Origin: Rhizophagus clarus
Lineage: Eukaryota; Glomeromycota; Glomeromycetes; Glomerales; Glomeraceae
Assembly (NCBI GenBank): GCA_015698045.1
Contig: BLAL01000231.1
Coordinates: 59,197 to 123,196, forward strand
Direction of reading: 5' to 3'
Length of the DNA: 64,000 nt
In this document: positions 61,998-64,000 of the stretch, piece after piece
How the letters are laid out: the number at the start of each line of letters is the position of its first letter
How positions within the stretch are numbered: position 1 is the first letter of the stretch
Position numbers and translations under genes: made by a program
Notes under the pieces: generated by a model
Database searches by the model: none
Told to the model about the DNA's origin: nothing
Seen by the model: the letters and a program-made list of their open reading frames with translations, nothing else

Positions 61998-64000
61998 CTA
62001 TATAGCCGTAAAATAATAATTATTTTTTATCCACAAATCAATTTTCGTATCATAGACAAAGTGAACTTTCTGTACGTGGTCAATTATTGATATCGGGAAG
62101 ATTCTTCTCCAGCGAATGTCTTGGCTTGTCTGAATGCGAAAAAGAGGACATTTCAATACATTGTGAATTCTGTTAATATTGTCAAACCAATCAATTGTAA
62201 TAAAGGCATAATATTTATCATCATTGCCTTTGTATTTGAAGATCCCTTTTATAATCGCATAACATTCACCACTGTCTTCCTCGTGTATTGTTACGACGTC
62301 ACCAATATGAAGATGTACTTTAGAAAAGACGCCATCGCTTTCTTCCATAGTGTATGTCGCCAATTCATACCAGCCCATTTGAGAATATATAAGAGCTGAC
62401 TTTTGTCCAATGTCCATAAATGAAAGAAGCAGCTCAGATTTGAAATTTGGCAAATTTTTCATGATATTTTCACGATCCTGACGGGACAAGCTCCTCTTTA
62501 AGATAATATTTGTAATAAAATCCACTGGAGATGAAATCGCTATATAAATAAAATTACGTTAATAATTGCAGAAATATTATTATTATAAAATTGTAATACA
62601 AACCTTCTTCATTTTCTTCCGGTTCTTGTTCATTTGATACCTTGTCTTCAGTAATATACCAATTAGTCAATAAATTTCTAAAATTTGAGGACATAGTAGC
62701 GAAACCTCTACAAGGTTGTGATAATCTTTGATCTGCGCCTCCATCTACTAAATGACGAATTGCAAAAAGCGTAGTATACCGCTTTAACAAGTCTAGCTCG
62801 ACATTCTTGCAATTTGTTCGTGGTACCATTGCTTTAAAGATCCGATGCACCATCTCTTTGATACCAACTTGAGTGTTTATAAGAGTACCATAAGTCCTTG
62901 CATGCACCAGCAAGTGGATATTGATATACAGGTTTGGTAAGTTAGCAAATTCAGGGAAAACCTAAAGCCACATTATTAAATAATATTTTATATATTGATA
63001 AATAAAAAATAAAAAATTATATAAGAATTATGAATAATTGTACCTTTGGAAGAATTTTCATTTCTTCTTCAAGGCATTTTTGTAATTCGTCATACGAATC
63101 TAATGTAAACTTGCTTTCAAAAACTATCCTCATTGTTTTTGCTACATATACCCAACAAGCAATTATTACATTTTTCGCCATGTTAATGCGTGATTCTTGA
63201 ATTCGTCGCAGAATGCTTCTGGATTCATTTTCCTTTAAGCTTGATGTTTCTAAAAAACTATTAAGTATAAAAGGCATTATCATAGCGAGCCTAAGATAGT
63301 CAGACATCATGAAACTAGCATTGTGACTAATTGGATTTGGCAAACGAGACCATTTTTTTGGTTTCTCAAAGTTCTTCCAGGCTTTGATAAACTCGTCCTC
63401 TCCTTTTTGTGAAAATAATTCGCACCTGTGGAAATCAAAAAGCTTTATTAAAAGATTTTGTTCGTTACATATCTAGCTAAAGTTAATTAAATTCAAAGAT
63501 CATACGTTAATTTAAGAAGTCGTCCAATCTTCCCAGCAGTTGCATGATATACATCTTGAGGTGTCTGTAGATGCCTTTCTCTTAGCAGCCTATCCAAAAT
63601 GCTAGGCCTTGTTCTTAGTCCAAACTCAGTACAAAGTCGTCTTTGCCTTGTGGTAGCAGGTTCGTTAAATATCTCTTTAAATTGATCGTTAGTGATGTGA
63701 TGATATCTTGATGTTGCTGGTACATCCTGAGAGAAGTTGGTAAGTGATTCTCGAGAGGCTGTACAAGTGCGGCAACCTTTATTGGCATTATGTCGTAATA
63801 CACCACACATGTCATTCCCTTGTAGTAAATCAGCAGTTACGACACCTAAACCGGCTATCACCCAAGCATCTTGGCCATTCACTTCCATTAATTTTCCTTG
63901 TTCGAATTCTTTCATTTCAGAAATAAATGGCAATATGAATTCATTGAAATTACCACCGAAAGGAACAAACCCGAGAACAAAGTGATTTTTGAACAACTTT
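61998..64000 (-). CDS. Tnp2-like transposase with C-terminal BAH-like region, 5' end outside window
   Basis: Exons: from the window edge to 63506, 63425-63044, 62961-62604 and 62539-61998. All introns have GT-AG ends and consistent phases, with no stop or frameshift. Visible parts: VPFGGNFNEFILPFISEM..., a conserved VTADLLQGNDMCGVLRHNANKGCRTC block resembling the Tnp2 core, DVYHATAGKIGRLLKLT, a helical region (ESRINMAKNVIIACWVYVAKTM), then INIHLLVHARTYGTLINTQVG. The final exon reads LHIGDVVTIHEEDSGECYAIIKGIF...WRRIFPISII, similar to BAH-type domains that bind chromatin or histones. It differs in sequence from the dead copy at 55.5-59.1 kb but shares the order zinc-like C-X2-C, helical block, H-rich block. 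The substrate element's ends were not identified. Confidence 0.7.

Noticed and set aside
63615-63985. Overlapping frames on both strands at the right edge
   Set aside because: Shadows of the Tnp2-like exon.

Overview
The window is AT-rich eukaryotic DNA with short GT-AG introns and long homopolymer runs. The gene families present (Sel1-repeat and RING/TPR proteins, a polymorphic ion-transport family, a ZNFX1/Hrr1-type helicase, KH-domain proteins, Tnp2-like and Ginger transposons) suggest an arbuscular mycorrhizal fungus of the Rhizophagus/Glomeromycotina type. That assignment is inference from family recognition; no search was run.

Layout. 1-3857 is a decayed multi-exon ion-channel gene cut by the left edge. 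4546-8059 is a foldback transposon with ~1.1 kb inverted arms and a perfect 8-bp target duplication. 8819-9439 encodes a two-exon secreted cysteine-rich protein. 10.1-10.8 kb holds a purine tract and a GGGTCAAG cluster. 11154-12304 is a second, more deleted channel copy. 12.6-13.6 kb has micro-exon-like structure, and 13749-14397 is a non-autonomous TIR element with TGTCCGGA subterminal repeats. 15226-19163 (minus, 6 exons) encodes a RING+TPR protein, and 20357-27843 (minus, 11 exons) encodes a ZNFX1-like SF1 helicase with NFX1 fingers and a C-terminal RZ-type finger.

31.1-32.45 kb carries four near-identical intron-like modules, each with the same ~152-nt sequence that folds on paper into several hairpins. 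33.2-41.2 kb has three KH-domain loci. One of them (KH plus CCCH) is split inside its zinc finger by a Ginger-type transposon (38181-40953, TGT...ACA ends, TTTA target duplication). 35.6-37.06 kb is an A/T satellite. 43.3-44.45 kb is a broken lineage-type gene. 46722-49790 is an intact 1022-aa Sel1-repeat protein.

50.3-51.9 kb is an array of intron 3' ends in which the branch-point-like CTAAC sits in the loop of a repeated hairpin whose arms vary together; a 64-bp hAT-like MITE lies in one of them. 53805-54630 is a five-exon gene for a charged protein. 55477-59089 is a decayed Tnp2-like transposase and 61998-64000 an apparently intact relative cut by the right edge. Between them are foldback and direct repeats built on GTGACGATATC.

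The most unusual features are the four intron-borne structured sequences at 31 kb and the branch-point-hairpin array at 50-52 kb. Several frameshifts fall in A/T homopolymers, so some 'pseudogene' calls may partly reflect assembly errors.
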